49,528 bases of DNA, from NCBI RefSeq assembly GCF_003131185.1, contig NZ_QFFU01000036.1, forward strand, positions 1-49,528, in the 5' to 3' direction. A model generated the notes under the pieces. The model saw only the letters and a program-made list of their open reading frames with translations, had not been told where the DNA came from and made no database searches. This document shows, one piece after another, positions 9,051 to 17,350 of this stretch (positions within the stretch are counted from its first letter, which is position 1; every line of letters starts with the position of its first letter). The DNA comes from Pseudomonas ovata. Lineage in GTDB: Bacteria; Pseudomonadota; Gammaproteobacteria; Pseudomonadales; Pseudomonadaceae. The position numbers were made by a program, and so were the translations under genes.

Positions 9051-11048
9051 ATGTCATTGATTCCTGTACGTATCTCGCGGCGCATGACGTTGGGAATTCT
9101 GGGTCTGCTGATACTGACCGCCGTGGCGATATTTGCCGTGATTACGCTGGGCGGCAAACCCCGATTGGTGGCGGCCGGAACGGAGGCGGCCGAGCAGTCG
9201 GCCAGTGCCATTACCTCCGAGCTGGCCTTGCCGCTGAACCGCATCGAAGGCACCGCCGCTGCCATGGCTCTTCTGGCTCAGACCCTGCCTCGCGATACGG
9301 CGATCTTTGAAAGTAACCTCTCGGGCATCATCGACAGCCAAGGTAATTCTGCCATCGCAGGTGGCGGAGTTTGGCCGGAGCCCAATGCTTTCAATGCCGG
9401 TACCGAACGGCGTAGCTTCTTCTGGTCACGTAACGCCAGCGGCAACCTGATTTTTTCCGACGAATACAACGATGCGAAGACGCCGCCCTATCAGGCCGAG
9501 TCCTGGTACACCGGAGCCAAATCCACCTCGCCTGGTCGTTGTGTCTGGTCAGATGCTTACCAGGATTCCGTGAGTGGCGTGGCAATGACCACATGCAGCG
9601 TGCCCTATCGCAATGGGGCTGCCTTCGCGGGTGTCGCGACCATTGATCTTAAGCTGGACGGCCTGGCGGCCTTTCTCAAGGAAAAAGGCGGCATCACTGG
9701 CGGCTATGCGTTCGCGGTCGATGCTTCGGGAAATCTGCTGTTCTTTCCCGATACCAAAGCCGGCAAGGCACTGCTGACCGTTGCTGCCTTGAGCCAGGAG
9801 CAACCCTGGCTCAAGCCCGTTGCCGATCGTCTGGCTGATAAATTACCTGCCATTTCAACCTTCAGGCTTGAACACGATGCGCGGCTGGATGCGCCGGCCT
9901 ATGTCACGCTGGCAACCATGGACAGCACGGGCTGGCGAATCGGGCTGGTAACGCCTGAAGCCCGTGTCGTAGGTTTGGCGAATGATTTAACCGCGCAGAT
10001 CCTGCTGTTCCTGTTACCGCTGATGGGCCTACTGCTTGGCCTCGCCTGGCTGGCCGGTAAGCGACTGCTGGTACAACTTGAAGAAACGACCCGGCAAATC
10101 GTCACTCTGGGGCAAGGTGGTCAGGCCGGGGCACGGCTGGAAGTCCTGCGCGCCGATGAAATTGGTGCGCTACGTGAATCGGTCAATCATTACGCTGGCT
10201 CCCTGCGCGACATGCTACATCGTATCGCCCGGGAGGCCGTCACCCTGGAGGGGCAGGCTAACGACCTGGCGCAGTTGTCACACGGCTTGGCTGAACGCGC
10301 AGAAGCCCAGCGCCAGGACAACACGTTACTGGCGACGGCCATCACCGAAATGTCGGCCAGCGCCAACGAAGTCGCGCACAACACCGCAGACTGTTCCGAC
10401 ACTGCCCGGCGCTCACTGGACGACGCGCAGCACAGCCAGAACCAGGTCAACAGCAACAGCGAATTCATTGAAGGTCTGGCCACGGAGATCTCCGGGGCCG
10501 CCAGTGCCATTACGCAATTGGGAGCCGATATCGAGCGTGTCGGGAGCGTGCTGGAGGTCATTAAATCCATCTCGCAACAAACCAACCTGCTGGCCCTCAA
10601 CGCGGCCATCGAAGCGGCACGCGCTGGCGAGCAGGGGCGCGGGTTTGCTGTCGTGGCCGACGAAGTCAGGACCTTGGCCGGCCGCACCCAGACCTCGGCG
10701 AACGAGATTCAGGAAATGATTTCCCAACTTCGTCAGGCGTCCAGCTCGGCAGTCGCAACGATGCAAAACGGCGCCGAACGCACACGGTCATCAGTGCAAC
10801 AGGCAGTCGGTGTCGCCTCTACGTTGGGCACGACGGTCAAAAGCTTCGATGATATCGTCCAGCGCGCGCACCAGATTGCAGTGGCAGCGCAGGAGCAGAG
10901 TCACGTAACGCACGAAATCAACGAACTGGCGGTGCGTATTCATGCCTCCAGCGAGCAGGGTGCACGAGACGCCAGCGCATTGCGCGAACTGGGCAAGGGC
11001 ATGCAGTCGATTTCGGGCCGCCTGGGCGAATTGAGCCGGGGCGGATGA
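9051..11048 (+). CDS. Methyl-accepting chemotaxis protein with dCache sensor domain
   Basis: This is a 665-residue transmembrane chemoreceptor that passes ligand binding to CheW/CheA. The start at 9051 has GGAGG 6 bases upstream. TM1 is near residues 13-34, a periplasmic double-Cache region runs to about residue 310, and TM2 (ILLFLLPLMGLLLGLAWLAG) is near 315-336. A HAMP domain and a long signalling domain follow, with the conserved tip QQTNLLALNAAIEAARAGE and EQGRGFAVVADEVR at about residues 507-545. The distal Cache pocket shows YQAESWYTGA and WSDAYQDSVSG. This resembles amino-acid-binding dCache domains, but the Arg two places before Trp, which binds the carboxylate in that group, is Glu here. 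The ligand is therefore uncertain. No CheR-tether pentapeptide is present at the C terminus. It stands alone between unrelated genes. Confidence 0.9.
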   Translation: MSLIPVRISRRMTLGILGLLILTAVAIFAVITLGGKPRLVAAGTEAAEQSASAITSELALPLNRIEGTAAAMALLAQTLPRDTAIFESNLSGIIDSQGNSAIAGGGVWPEPNAFNAGTERRSFFWSRNASGNLIFSDEYNDAKTPPYQAESWYTGAKSTSPGRCVWSDAYQDSVSGVAMTTCSVPYRNGAAFAGVATIDLKLDGLAAFLKEKGGITGGYAFAVDASGNLLFFPDTKAGKALLTVAALSQEQPWLKPVADRLADKLPAISTFRLEHDARLDAPAYVTLATMDSTGWRIGLVTPEARVVGLANDLTAQILLFLLPLMGLLLGLAWLAGKRLLVQLEETTRQIVTLGQGGQAGARLEVLRADEIGALRESVNHYAGSLRDMLHRIAREAVTLEGQANDLAQLSHGLAERAEAQRQDNTLLATAITEMSASANEVAHNTADCSDTARRSLDDAQHSQNQVNSNSEFIEGLATEISGAASAITQLGADIERVGSVLEVIKSISQQTNLLALNAAIEAARAGEQGRGFAVVADEVRTLAGRTQTSANEIQEMISQLRQASSSAVATMQNGAERTRSSVQQAVGVASTLGTTVKSFDDIVQRAHQIAVAAQEQSHVTHEINELAVRIHASSEQGARDASALRELGKGMQSISGRLGELSRGG

Positions 11049-11084
11049 TAAGGCATTGATTGCATGCCGTTCGAAGCGTTTGCG

Positions 11085-11305
11085 TGGCAATTCGCGAATA
11101 GTAGGCTCGGTGCGGCTTTGCCGCACCGAGCACGGCGACCACGTTGGCACGCGTGAACGTGCTGCCCGACTGTTTGCCTATGGCAGGCAAGAGGTGGCTG
11201 TTTAGCGCTTCACGAAACCTCGCGATGAATATGGCCACCCGTTCAGTGGACCTGCATGCCAACCAATGCTCGGCCACGTAGGCGAAAGTGCGTTTTTCGT
11301 TGGCA
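11085..11305 (-). pseudogene. Probable tyrosine-integrase core-binding fragment
   Basis: On the minus strand one frame reads NEKRTFAYVAEHWLACRSTE, then FREALNSHLLPAIGKQ and FTRANVVAVLGAAK. The pattern TF..VAE.WL, then HLLPAIGK, then ITRADVVAVL is that of the SAM-like core-binding domain of P4-type phage and island integrases. A stop lies just upstream in the same frame and there is no catalytic domain, so it is a relic. The end (VLGAAKPHRAYYSR) also resembles the start of IS66 TnpB, so a junction of two mobile remnants is possible. Confidence 0.4.
11106..11130. terminator. Perfect 10-bp hairpin downstream of the chemoreceptor gene
   Basis: CTCGGTGCGG (11106-11115), loop CTTTG and CCGCACCGAG (11121-11130) form a perfect stem 58 bases after the chemoreceptor stop. 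It could terminate that transcript. It lies inside the integrase-like fragment. A related imperfect hairpin (GTGCGGC, TTCG, CCGTAC) is found near 48900 in IS66 TnpB sequence, so it may be mobile-element sequence instead. Confidence 0.4.
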
Positions 11306-11379
11306 ATTGAGCCTTATCTTGCAGCTTCTCGACCCAGGCGCGTGCGGGAGTGCCTGTTTTTTCGCTCGACTCTTTATTT

Positions 11380-12090
11380 TCAAGTCGGAGGAATGAGCGT
11401 AGAGGGTTTTCTTGCGCCTGCTGCAAGGTTTAACCACAGCAGCATGGCAGTGAGAGAGGCGGCCAGTATCAGCGTAAGCCACATGATGACCAGCACGCTG
11501 AACGTGACACTATTGTTTAACTCACGGAAAATGCCGAAGGCAAAAGCGGTGTACCAAGACACACCCGAAACTGCACCTGATGCGAGAAACAAGGCCGCTC
11601 TGCTGCGGGTGACGCCAAAGAGCAGGGGGCGGCTCAAGTCGCGTAGTGCTTCTGGCAACACAAACGCATGGATGATGATGCCATTGATGGTCAGGGCGAT
11701 CACCACAAGTATCTTCGCCCAGAGTTTGGGGTTTTCCAGTTTGTCCGGCGACTCCATCGCGTAAAGGGCCAGGAAACCCAGGCCTGACAGCCATAGGAGG
11801 CATAGTCCGGTAGTGACCGCGTCGCTGATGAAGTGAAAGGTGCGCCCGATTTCAACCGGGAGGCTCCCCCGGCGCAGCCAGCGGAAAATCCAGAGGTCCA
11901 GCAGGGTTGCCCCGCCGAGACCGAAGCACATACCGAGCAGGTGTAGGCCGACAAGGAGTGTCAGAACGTTCAGCGGTGGGAGTGGATCAGGCAAGGGAAT
12001 GCTCAGCGCAAGTGTGTCTGCGAATAAGTGACCGCTACTTGAGAGCGCAAGCAGGCCGCCGAAAATCATGAAAGACGTTCGTATCTTCAT
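11380..12090 (-). CDS. Uncharacterised inner-membrane protein with about six helices
   Basis: This 236-residue hydrophobic protein has a signal-like first helix (SFMIFGGLLALSSSGHLFA). About five further helices follow, including LTLLVGLHLLGMCFGLGGAT, LWAKILVVIALTINGIIIHA and VTFSVLVIMWLTLILAASLT. His residues within or next to helices (HLLG, FHFIS, IIIHAF) recall haem- or copper-handling membrane proteins of the CopD/DUF2269 kind, but no family motif settles this. GAGG lies about 10 bases before the ATG. The gene sits 57 bp downstream of the aldo/keto reductase on the same strand, so the two may form one unit under the divergent AraC regulator. Function unknown. Confidence 0.65.
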   Translation of the reverse strand: MKIRTSFMIFGGLLALSSSGHLFADTLALSIPLPDPLPPLNVLTLLVGLHLLGMCFGLGGATLLDLWIFRWLRRGSLPVEIGRTFHFISDAVTTGLCLLWLSGLGFLALYAMESPDKLENPKLWAKILVVIALTINGIIIHAFVLPEALRDLSRPLLFGVTRSRAALFLASGAVSGVSWYTAFAFGIFRELNNSVTFSVLVIMWLTLILAASLTAMLLWLNLAAGARKPSTLIPPT

Positions 12091-12147
12091 TGGTTACGAC
12101 CTCAGGCCAGTGTTCTTATTCGGCAGGTAGCATGGGCGTGGGCCCAT

Positions 12148-13332
12148 TCAGGAAGGAACCGGTGCTTGTGCATCGATCAGGCTCTGGCTCTTGAGCTCCT
12201 GCCAAAAGGCTGACGGAATACCGACCTTCATCGCTTGTACGTTGGAAACGATCTGCCCTGGCGAACGCGCCCCCGGAATGATCGCGGACACTTGCGGATG
12301 TGCCGCGGCGAATTGCAGGGCGGCGGTATGAATGTCGATGCCATGTCGGCTGGCAATTGCCATGATTCGCGCGCGCTTTTCTACCGCTCCGGCCGGTAGA
12401 TCCAGGCTGAAGTTATATCGGCTGCGCCCTCCCAGAAATCCATCATTCAGGGGGGTGCCAACCACGACACTGGTGCCCTTGCTGCTCAAGGCCGGAAGGG
12501 TGTTGCGCAACGCATCGCTGTGGTCGAGGAGGGAATACTGGCAGGCAAGCAACACGATGTCGGGCGTCGGGTCATTACTGGTTAGCGCCTGAACCACGGC
12601 GTTCGGTGTATTGACGCCGAAGCCCCATGCCTTGATGAGTCCTTCATCACGCATTTTTTCAAGCTCAACCATCGCCCCTGTGCGTGCAATCTGATACGCC
12701 GCTTCCCATCCACCTTCCAGCTCGGTGTTATCTGGCGAGAGATCATGGATAAAGACGATATCGATACGGGGTAATCCCAGACGCTGCAGGCTGTCTTCCA
12801 CGGAGCGACGCGTGCCTGCTGCGGTGTAGTCATATCGGTAGTTAAAGGGCGCCGGTGACTTCCAGATGGCATGGTCCGCGCGCAGGCCTCCAGCGGCCGT
12901 CAATACACGGCCGACCTTGGTAGAGACCACATAATCACCTGGATTTTTGCCGTGCAGGAAGCGGCCCAGGCGATATTCACTCAAGCCAAACCCGTAGAAC
13001 GGCGACGTGTCATAAAGCCTTACACCTGCCCCCCAGGCGGCCTGCAGAACCAGGGCCGCTTGCTCGTCGCTGATCGGCGCAAAGATATTGCCAATCTGCG
13101 TCCCGCCCATACCAAAGCGTTGAGGCGTCATGTATCGCAGTGTATGCGAAGGCAAATTGAGGGGCAGGTCTGAGCGTACGAGCCGTCCTTGCGTAGGCAT
13201 CACGCTCCCGCGCTCTGTCAGCAAAGAGGGCGTCGGGGCTGCAGCCACCGAACTGGCAAGACTCGATGCGGGCAGTAAAGCGGCTGCAACAGCACCCGCC
13301 GCCGAATAAGTAAGAAAATCTCGTCTGTCCAT
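12148..13332 (-). CDS. Aldo/keto reductase with Tat-type signal peptide
   Basis: This is a 394-residue NAD(P)-dependent oxidoreductase of the aldo/keto reductase superfamily, closest in feel to the D-threo-aldose/L-fucose dehydrogenase group. The start at 13332 is chosen because AAAGGA lies 9 bases upstream and it yields MDRRDFLTYSAAGAVAAALL, a twin-arginine (RRDFL) export signal. The in-frame extension upstream has no matching site. The catalytic tetrad is visible: Asp108 and Tyr113 (YDTSPFYG), Lys139 (STKVG) and His196 (FIHDLSP). A Tat signal on an AKR suggests export of the folded, cofactor-loaded enzyme to the periplasm, which is less usual for the family. The gene is divergent from an AraC regulator that probably controls it. 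The substrate is unknown. Confidence 0.85.
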   Translation of the reverse strand: MDRRDFLTYSAAGAVAAALLPASSLASSVAAAPTPSLLTERGSVMPTQGRLVRSDLPLNLPSHTLRYMTPQRFGMGGTQIGNIFAPISDEQAALVLQAAWGAGVRLYDTSPFYGFGLSEYRLGRFLHGKNPGDYVVSTKVGRVLTAAGGLRADHAIWKSPAPFNYRYDYTAAGTRRSVEDSLQRLGLPRIDIVFIHDLSPDNTELEGGWEAAYQIARTGAMVELEKMRDEGLIKAWGFGVNTPNAVVQALTSNDPTPDIVLLACQYSLLDHSDALRNTLPALSSKGTSVVVGTPLNDGFLGGRSRYNFSLDLPAGAVEKRARIMAIASRHGIDIHTAALQFAAAHPQVSAIIPGARSPGQIVSNVQAMKVGIPSAFWQELKSQSLIDAQAPVPS

Positions 13333-13360
13333 CCAGTGTTCCTTTCGCGACTGAGGGTTC

Positions 13361-13380
13361 ACGGGCTCATCGAAGCCCGT
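13361..13380. promoter_or_regulatory. Inverted repeat in the aldo/keto reductase leader
   Basis: ACGGGCT (13361-13367), loop CATCGA and AGCCCGT (13374-13380) form a perfect 7-bp inverted repeat about 30 bases upstream of the aldo/keto reductase start, between it and the AraC gene. It may be a regulator site or a leader hairpin. Confidence 0.3.
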
Positions 13381-13520
13381 CTTCATGCGAGAAACTAGAA
13401 CAACGAGGGTTGGCCGGGTGACCCTAATGCGCCCTGTCTTTTGCACAATCCTGCCGATGCACTTGTGCTGGTCACGCACTCGCAGCAGACTCGAACATTC
13501 CGTAAACAGGGGGGCATATC

Positions 13521-14501
13521 ATGACGAGCGGTTCCTTCTCGCAATTCGGTTTCGGCCATGTGCAGTCCCTGGCCATGAGCAAACCCGCTCAGCCCGACGA
13601 GCGCCTCCAGGCACTCAGACGGCTTATCGAAAAAGTCACCACGCAGATTGGTTTGAACGAGGTATGCGCAACATCGATTCCAGGATTGACCTTTTATCGA
13701 ATGGCCGAACTGGGTACGCCCACGTACTGCATTTATGAGCCTTGTGTCGCCATCATTCTGCAGGGGGCGAAGGAGATCACGTTCGGCGAGCAAGCCTGTG
13801 AGTTTGGACAGGGCGCGTTCTTCGTCACGTCGGTCGATATACCCACACTGGCTCGTGTGACCGCGGCCAACGAGCAAACCCCTTATTTATCCGTTGTGCT
13901 GAAGCTCGATCTTGCCATGCTCAATGAGGTGATCCAGACCCTGGAACCCACAAGGCAGGAAATGGCTTCTCAAGCACGAGGCTTTGCATCGGGTACGGCG
14001 TCGAGTGAGATGCTCGACGCGTTCACCCGACTCTCCACACTGATCGAACGACCTCTTGAGGCAGGCTTGATGTCGAACCTTATCAAGCGGGAGATATGCG
14101 TTCGGCTGTTGCTCAGTAGCGCAGGCCAGTGGCTGCGCAGCGTCACGCGCGATGGTTACCGAGACAAGGGCATCGTGAGAGCCATTGAATGGTTGAAACA
14201 TCATTACGACAAACCGCTGCACGTGGCCGATCTCGCCCAGCGATCGGGCATGGCCAGTTCTACGCTGCATCACAACTTTCGCAAGCTGACAGGCACCAGT
14301 CCCGTTCAGTATCAAAAGTCGTTACGGCTGCAAGCCGCGCGCAGCCTGATGTTGACCGACAGGGTCGATGTGAACACGGCCGCCTTGCGGGTCGGCTATG
14401 AAAGTGTCGCGCAATTCAGTCGCGAATATGCCCGGCGTTTCGGAGCTCCACCCTCGAAAGACATCAAGCATGCACGGGAGAATGGTGGACGGCTCGACTA
14501 A
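13521..14501 (+). CDS. AraC-family transcriptional regulator
   Basis: This is a 326-residue activator-type regulator. The N-terminal half (FYRMAELGTPTYCIYEPCVA to about residue 160) matches the AraC_N cupin-like sensing domain found in regulators next to small oxidoreductase genes. The C-terminal two helix-turn-helix motifs run from about residue 230 (HVADLAQRSGMASSTLHHNF and AALRVGYESVAQFSREYARR). AGGGGGG lies 6 bases before the ATG at 13521. It is transcribed away from the aldo/keto reductase across a 188-bp shared region, the usual arrangement for a regulator of that gene. The inducer is unknown. Confidence 0.88.
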   Translation: MTSGSFSQFGFGHVQSLAMSKPAQPDERLQALRRLIEKVTTQIGLNEVCATSIPGLTFYRMAELGTPTYCIYEPCVAIILQGAKEITFGEQACEFGQGAFFVTSVDIPTLARVTAANEQTPYLSVVLKLDLAMLNEVIQTLEPTRQEMASQARGFASGTASSEMLDAFTRLSTLIERPLEAGLMSNLIKREICVRLLLSSAGQWLRSVTRDGYRDKGIVRAIEWLKHHYDKPLHVADLAQRSGMASSTLHHNFRKLTGTSPVQYQKSLRLQAARSLMLTDRVDVNTAALRVGYESVAQFSREYARRFGAPPSKDIKHARENGGRLD

Positions 14502-14653
14502 TCAGGCGACCCAATCCAGATGAGCATGCGGCGCCAATGATCAGGCCATAGGCAAAAGCCGGGCGGGTCATACCAGCAAGATCCATCGGGCTACCCGTCG
14601 ACCATCCCTTCTCACCACAGCAAGCCCGCACCCACATTTTATTTCACCTGGCT

Positions 14654-15376
14654 TCAGAGCGGCGTAAGGACATTCATTACCGTATCCAACGCCACCCGCG
14701 TGTCATCCAGCTGCACCAGCGAAGCATGTCGGGCACCAAGGGCGTCGCGGTTCTGGATCGCGGTGAGGATCGCCTTGTGCCGGGGCAGGCTCAGGCCCTG
14801 GATGTCCGGGCGGCGGTTGGTGATGTTGATCGACTCGCGCAGCGGCAACGACAGCATGTTGCACATATAGGCGAGCAAATCGTTGCGCGTGGCGTCGGCG
14901 ATGGCGCGGTGGAAGTCCAGGTCGGCTTGCAGCAGGTCCTCGTGGGTCTTGGCGGTTTCCATGCCAGTGTAGGCTTTTTCGATGATGGCGATGTCTTCGT
15001 CGGTGGCCGTTGTCGCGGCCATGGCGGCGATTTCCGGTTCGAGGATGCGTCGAACACCGGCCAGGGTATTGAAGAATTCACTGTGAGGCGTGGACTGCAT
15101 CAACCAGGACAATACGTCCGGGTCGAGCAGGTGCCATTTCAAGCGTGGCCGCACCACTGCGCCGACCCGTGGTTTGGAATACACCAGACCCTTGGCGCTG
15201 AGCACCCGCGTCGCCTCACGCAACACCGAGCGGCTGACCTTGTACTCCTCGCAGAGCGTGGCCTCCATGGGCAGCCGTTCTTCGGGCTTGAAACGGCCGG
15301 AAACGATGTGCATGCCCAAGTCCTGGACGATCTGGGCATGCATACTCTTGCGCGGCTTGGGCGGTTGGTGATCCAT
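14654..15376 (-). CDS. GntR-family (FadR/FCD type) regulator of the sugar locus
   Basis: This is a 240-residue regulator. Residues 14-78 form the winged helix-turn-helix (RLPMEATLCEEYKVSRSVLR, then KGLVYSKPRVGAVV). The rest is an FCD effector domain with the metal-site pattern DLDFHRAIADATRN and later His residues (LPRHKAIL, ARHASL). It resembles regulators of aldonate and sugar-acid catabolism such as DgoR. It is divergent from the aldehyde dehydrogenase that opens the sugar operon. The intergenic region carries two ACTATATAGT palindromes that suit a GntR dimer, so it probably represses the operon until a pathway intermediate is present. No clear Shine-Dalgarno precedes 15376; an internal ATG at 15343 is an alternative start. 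Confidence 0.88.
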   Translation of the reverse strand: MDHQPPKPRKSMHAQIVQDLGMHIVSGRFKPEERLPMEATLCEEYKVSRSVLREATRVLSAKGLVYSKPRVGAVVRPRLKWHLLDPDVLSWLMQSTPHSEFFNTLAGVRRILEPEIAAMAATTATDEDIAIIEKAYTGMETAKTHEDLLQADLDFHRAIADATRNDLLAYMCNMLSLPLRESINITNRRPDIQGLSLPRHKAILTAIQNRDALGARHASLVQLDDTRVALDTVMNVLTPL

Positions 15377-15733
15377 GACGACAGGGAGGCTCTGGCTTGA
15401 ATTGGCGGCATCATAGCATCCCGATTAGTGGGAATGCCGTGGGACTTCCGCCCTGCGGCAACCTGCCAGGAAGTCGAAGTCGCAATCCTGGTCGGCTGTA
15501 CCAAAATACCGGGCGCCGCGCAGGCCGGGCTTTAGTCAGACAGAACTGGTACCTTATTGTATGACTATATAGTCTGGTTTTTCTTGATATAAAGCGATTA
15601 ATCGATGCTTTTGAGCGGTTGTTTTGAAAATAGTCCTACTATATAGTCGGCCTTAACGGAGGTATGACCTTGGCGGATTTTAGCGAGAGGCGTCCCACGA
15701 GCTTTTATAAGAACAACAATCAGAGATCGAGCC
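15377..15733. promoter_or_regulatory. Divergent promoter region of the sugar locus
   Basis: This 357-bp region separates the GntR regulator from the aldehyde dehydrogenase and is clearly AT-richer from about 15555 onward. It contains the two operator-like palindromes listed separately. It also holds GGAGGT directly before an ATG at 15664, opening a short frame that runs into the dehydrogenase gene in another phase. No gene is recognised. Confidence 0.6.
15563..15648. promoter_or_regulatory. Twin palindromic operators (ACTATATAGT)
   Basis: GACTATATAGTC at 15563-15574 is a perfect 12-bp palindrome. TACTATATAGTC at 15637-15648 has the same 10-bp core ACTATATAGT. Their centres are 74 bp apart, about seven turns of B-DNA, so two bound dimers would face the same side and could form a loop. 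The size and symmetry fit FCD-type GntR sites, and the cognate regulator is the adjacent gene. A partial match (TAGTTCTACTAATATGG) lies before the epimerase and SDR genes. Confidence 0.65.
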
Positions 15734-17314
15734 ATGACCCAGGATTTCGGCCACAACTACATCGGCGGCCAGCGCAGCGCCAACGGCGGCGTCAAGCTGC
15801 AGAGCATTGACGCGACCACTGGCGAAGCCTTGCCCCAGGAGTTCTACCAGGCCACCCCGGAGGAGGTCGACGCCGCGGCCAAGGCCGCCGCGCAGGCTTA
15901 CCCGGCGTACCGCGCCTTGAGTGCCGCGCGCCGCGCACAGTTCCTGGATGCGATAGCGGGCGAACTGGATGCCCTGAGCGATAACTTCATTGAATTGGTT
16001 TGTCGTGAAACCGCACTGCCGGCAGCGCGCATCAAAGGCGAGCGTGGGCGTACCAGCGGCCAGATGCGCCTGTTCGCAAGCGTGCTGCGCCGCGGTGATT
16101 TCTACGGTGCGCGCATCGACAAGGCACTGCCTGATCGTCAGCCGTTGCCACGCCCGGATTTGCGCCAATACCGCATCGGTCTCGGCCCGGTGGCGGTGTT
16201 CGGTGCGAGCAACTTCCCGCTGGCGTTCTCTACAGCAGGCGGTGATACCGCAGCGGCACTGGCGGCAGGTTGCCCGGTGGTGTTCAAGGCCCATAGCGGG
16301 CATATGGCCACGGCTGAGCAGGTGGCCAGTGCAATCATTCGCGCTGCTGACGCGACCGGGATGCCGGCCGGCGTTTTCAACATGATTTTTGGTGGCGGCG
16401 TCGGCGAAGCGCTGGTCAAGCACCCGGCAATCCAGGCCGTGGGCTTCACCGGTTCGCTCAAGGGCGGTCGTGCCTTGTGCGACATGGCCGCGGCACGCCC
16501 GCAGCCGATCCCGGTGTTCGCCGAGATGTCGAGCATCAATCCGGTAATTGTGTTGCCCCAGGCCCTCAAGGCCCGGGCTGAGAGCGTGGCCCGCGACCTG
16601 ACCGCTTCGGTGGTGCAGGGTTGTGGTCAATTCTGCACCAACCCTGGCCTGGTGATCGGCATCGCATCGCCTGAATTTACAGCGTTCACTCAACGCGTGG
16701 CCCAACTGATCGGCGATCAACCGGCACAAACCATGCTCAACGCCGGCACCCTGGGCAGCTACAGCAAGGGCCTGGAAAAACTTCTTGTGCACGCTGGCAT
16801 CCAGCACCTGGCAGGCAATGCCCAGGCGGGCAACCAGGCGCAGCCGCAACTGTTCAAGGCTGATGTACAACTGTTGATAGACGGCGATGAAGTGCTGCAG
16901 GAAGAAGTCTTCGGCCCCACCACGGTGTTTGTCGAAGTCGCTGACCAGGCCCAGCTCAGCGCCGCCTTGCACGGACTGCACGGTCAACTGACCGCCACGA
17001 TCATTGGCGAGCCGGGCGACTTTCAACAGTTCGCCGAACTCACGCCGCTGCTGGAACAGAAAGTCGGGCGTATCTTGCTCAACGGCTACCCGACCGGCGT
17101 GGAAGTCTGTGATTCGATGGTGCACGGCGGGCCGTACCCCGCGACATCGGATGCCCGTGGCACCTCGGTCGGCACCTTGTCCATTGACCGGTTCCTGCGT
17201 CCCGTGTGCTTCCAGAACTACCCTGACAGCCTGCTGCCGGATGCGTTGAAAAACGCCAATCCGTTGCGTATCCAGCGGCTGGTCGACGGCACGCCCTCGC
17301 GCGAATCGCTGTAA
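15734..17314 (+). CDS. NADP-type aldehyde dehydrogenase (alpha-ketoglutarate semialdehyde dehydrogenase)
   Basis: This 526-residue enzyme probably oxidises alpha-ketoglutarate semialdehyde (2,5-dioxopentanoate) to 2-oxoglutarate, the last step of non-phosphorylative pentose oxidation. The catalytic Cys301 sits in GQFCTNPG and the general base Glu264 in VFAEMSS. The nucleotide-binding stretch GPVAVFGASNFPLAFSTAGG fits the long ALDH branch that includes KGSADH. It opens an operon with the lactonase, 36 bp downstream, and the AraFGH transporter, which supports the assignment. The preferred start at 15734 has only a weak GAG-type ribosome-binding site. Other sugar-acid semialdehyde substrates cannot be excluded. 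Confidence 0.85.
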   Translation: MTQDFGHNYIGGQRSANGGVKLQSIDATTGEALPQEFYQATPEEVDAAAKAAAQAYPAYRALSAARRAQFLDAIAGELDALSDNFIELVCRETALPAARIKGERGRTSGQMRLFASVLRRGDFYGARIDKALPDRQPLPRPDLRQYRIGLGPVAVFGASNFPLAFSTAGGDTAAALAAGCPVVFKAHSGHMATAEQVASAIIRAADATGMPAGVFNMIFGGGVGEALVKHPAIQAVGFTGSLKGGRALCDMAAARPQPIPVFAEMSSINPVIVLPQALKARAESVARDLTASVVQGCGQFCTNPGLVIGIASPEFTAFTQRVAQLIGDQPAQTMLNAGTLGSYSKGLEKLLVHAGIQHLAGNAQAGNQAQPQLFKADVQLLIDGDEVLQEEVFGPTTVFVEVADQAQLSAALHGLHGQLTATIIGEPGDFQQFAELTPLLEQKVGRILLNGYPTGVEVCDSMVHGGPYPATSDARGTSVGTLSIDRFLRPVCFQNYPDSLLPDALKNANPLRIQRLVDGTPSRESL

Positions 17315-17350
17315 CGCGTACCTGAGACCAACAACTATCCAGGAGGCACC

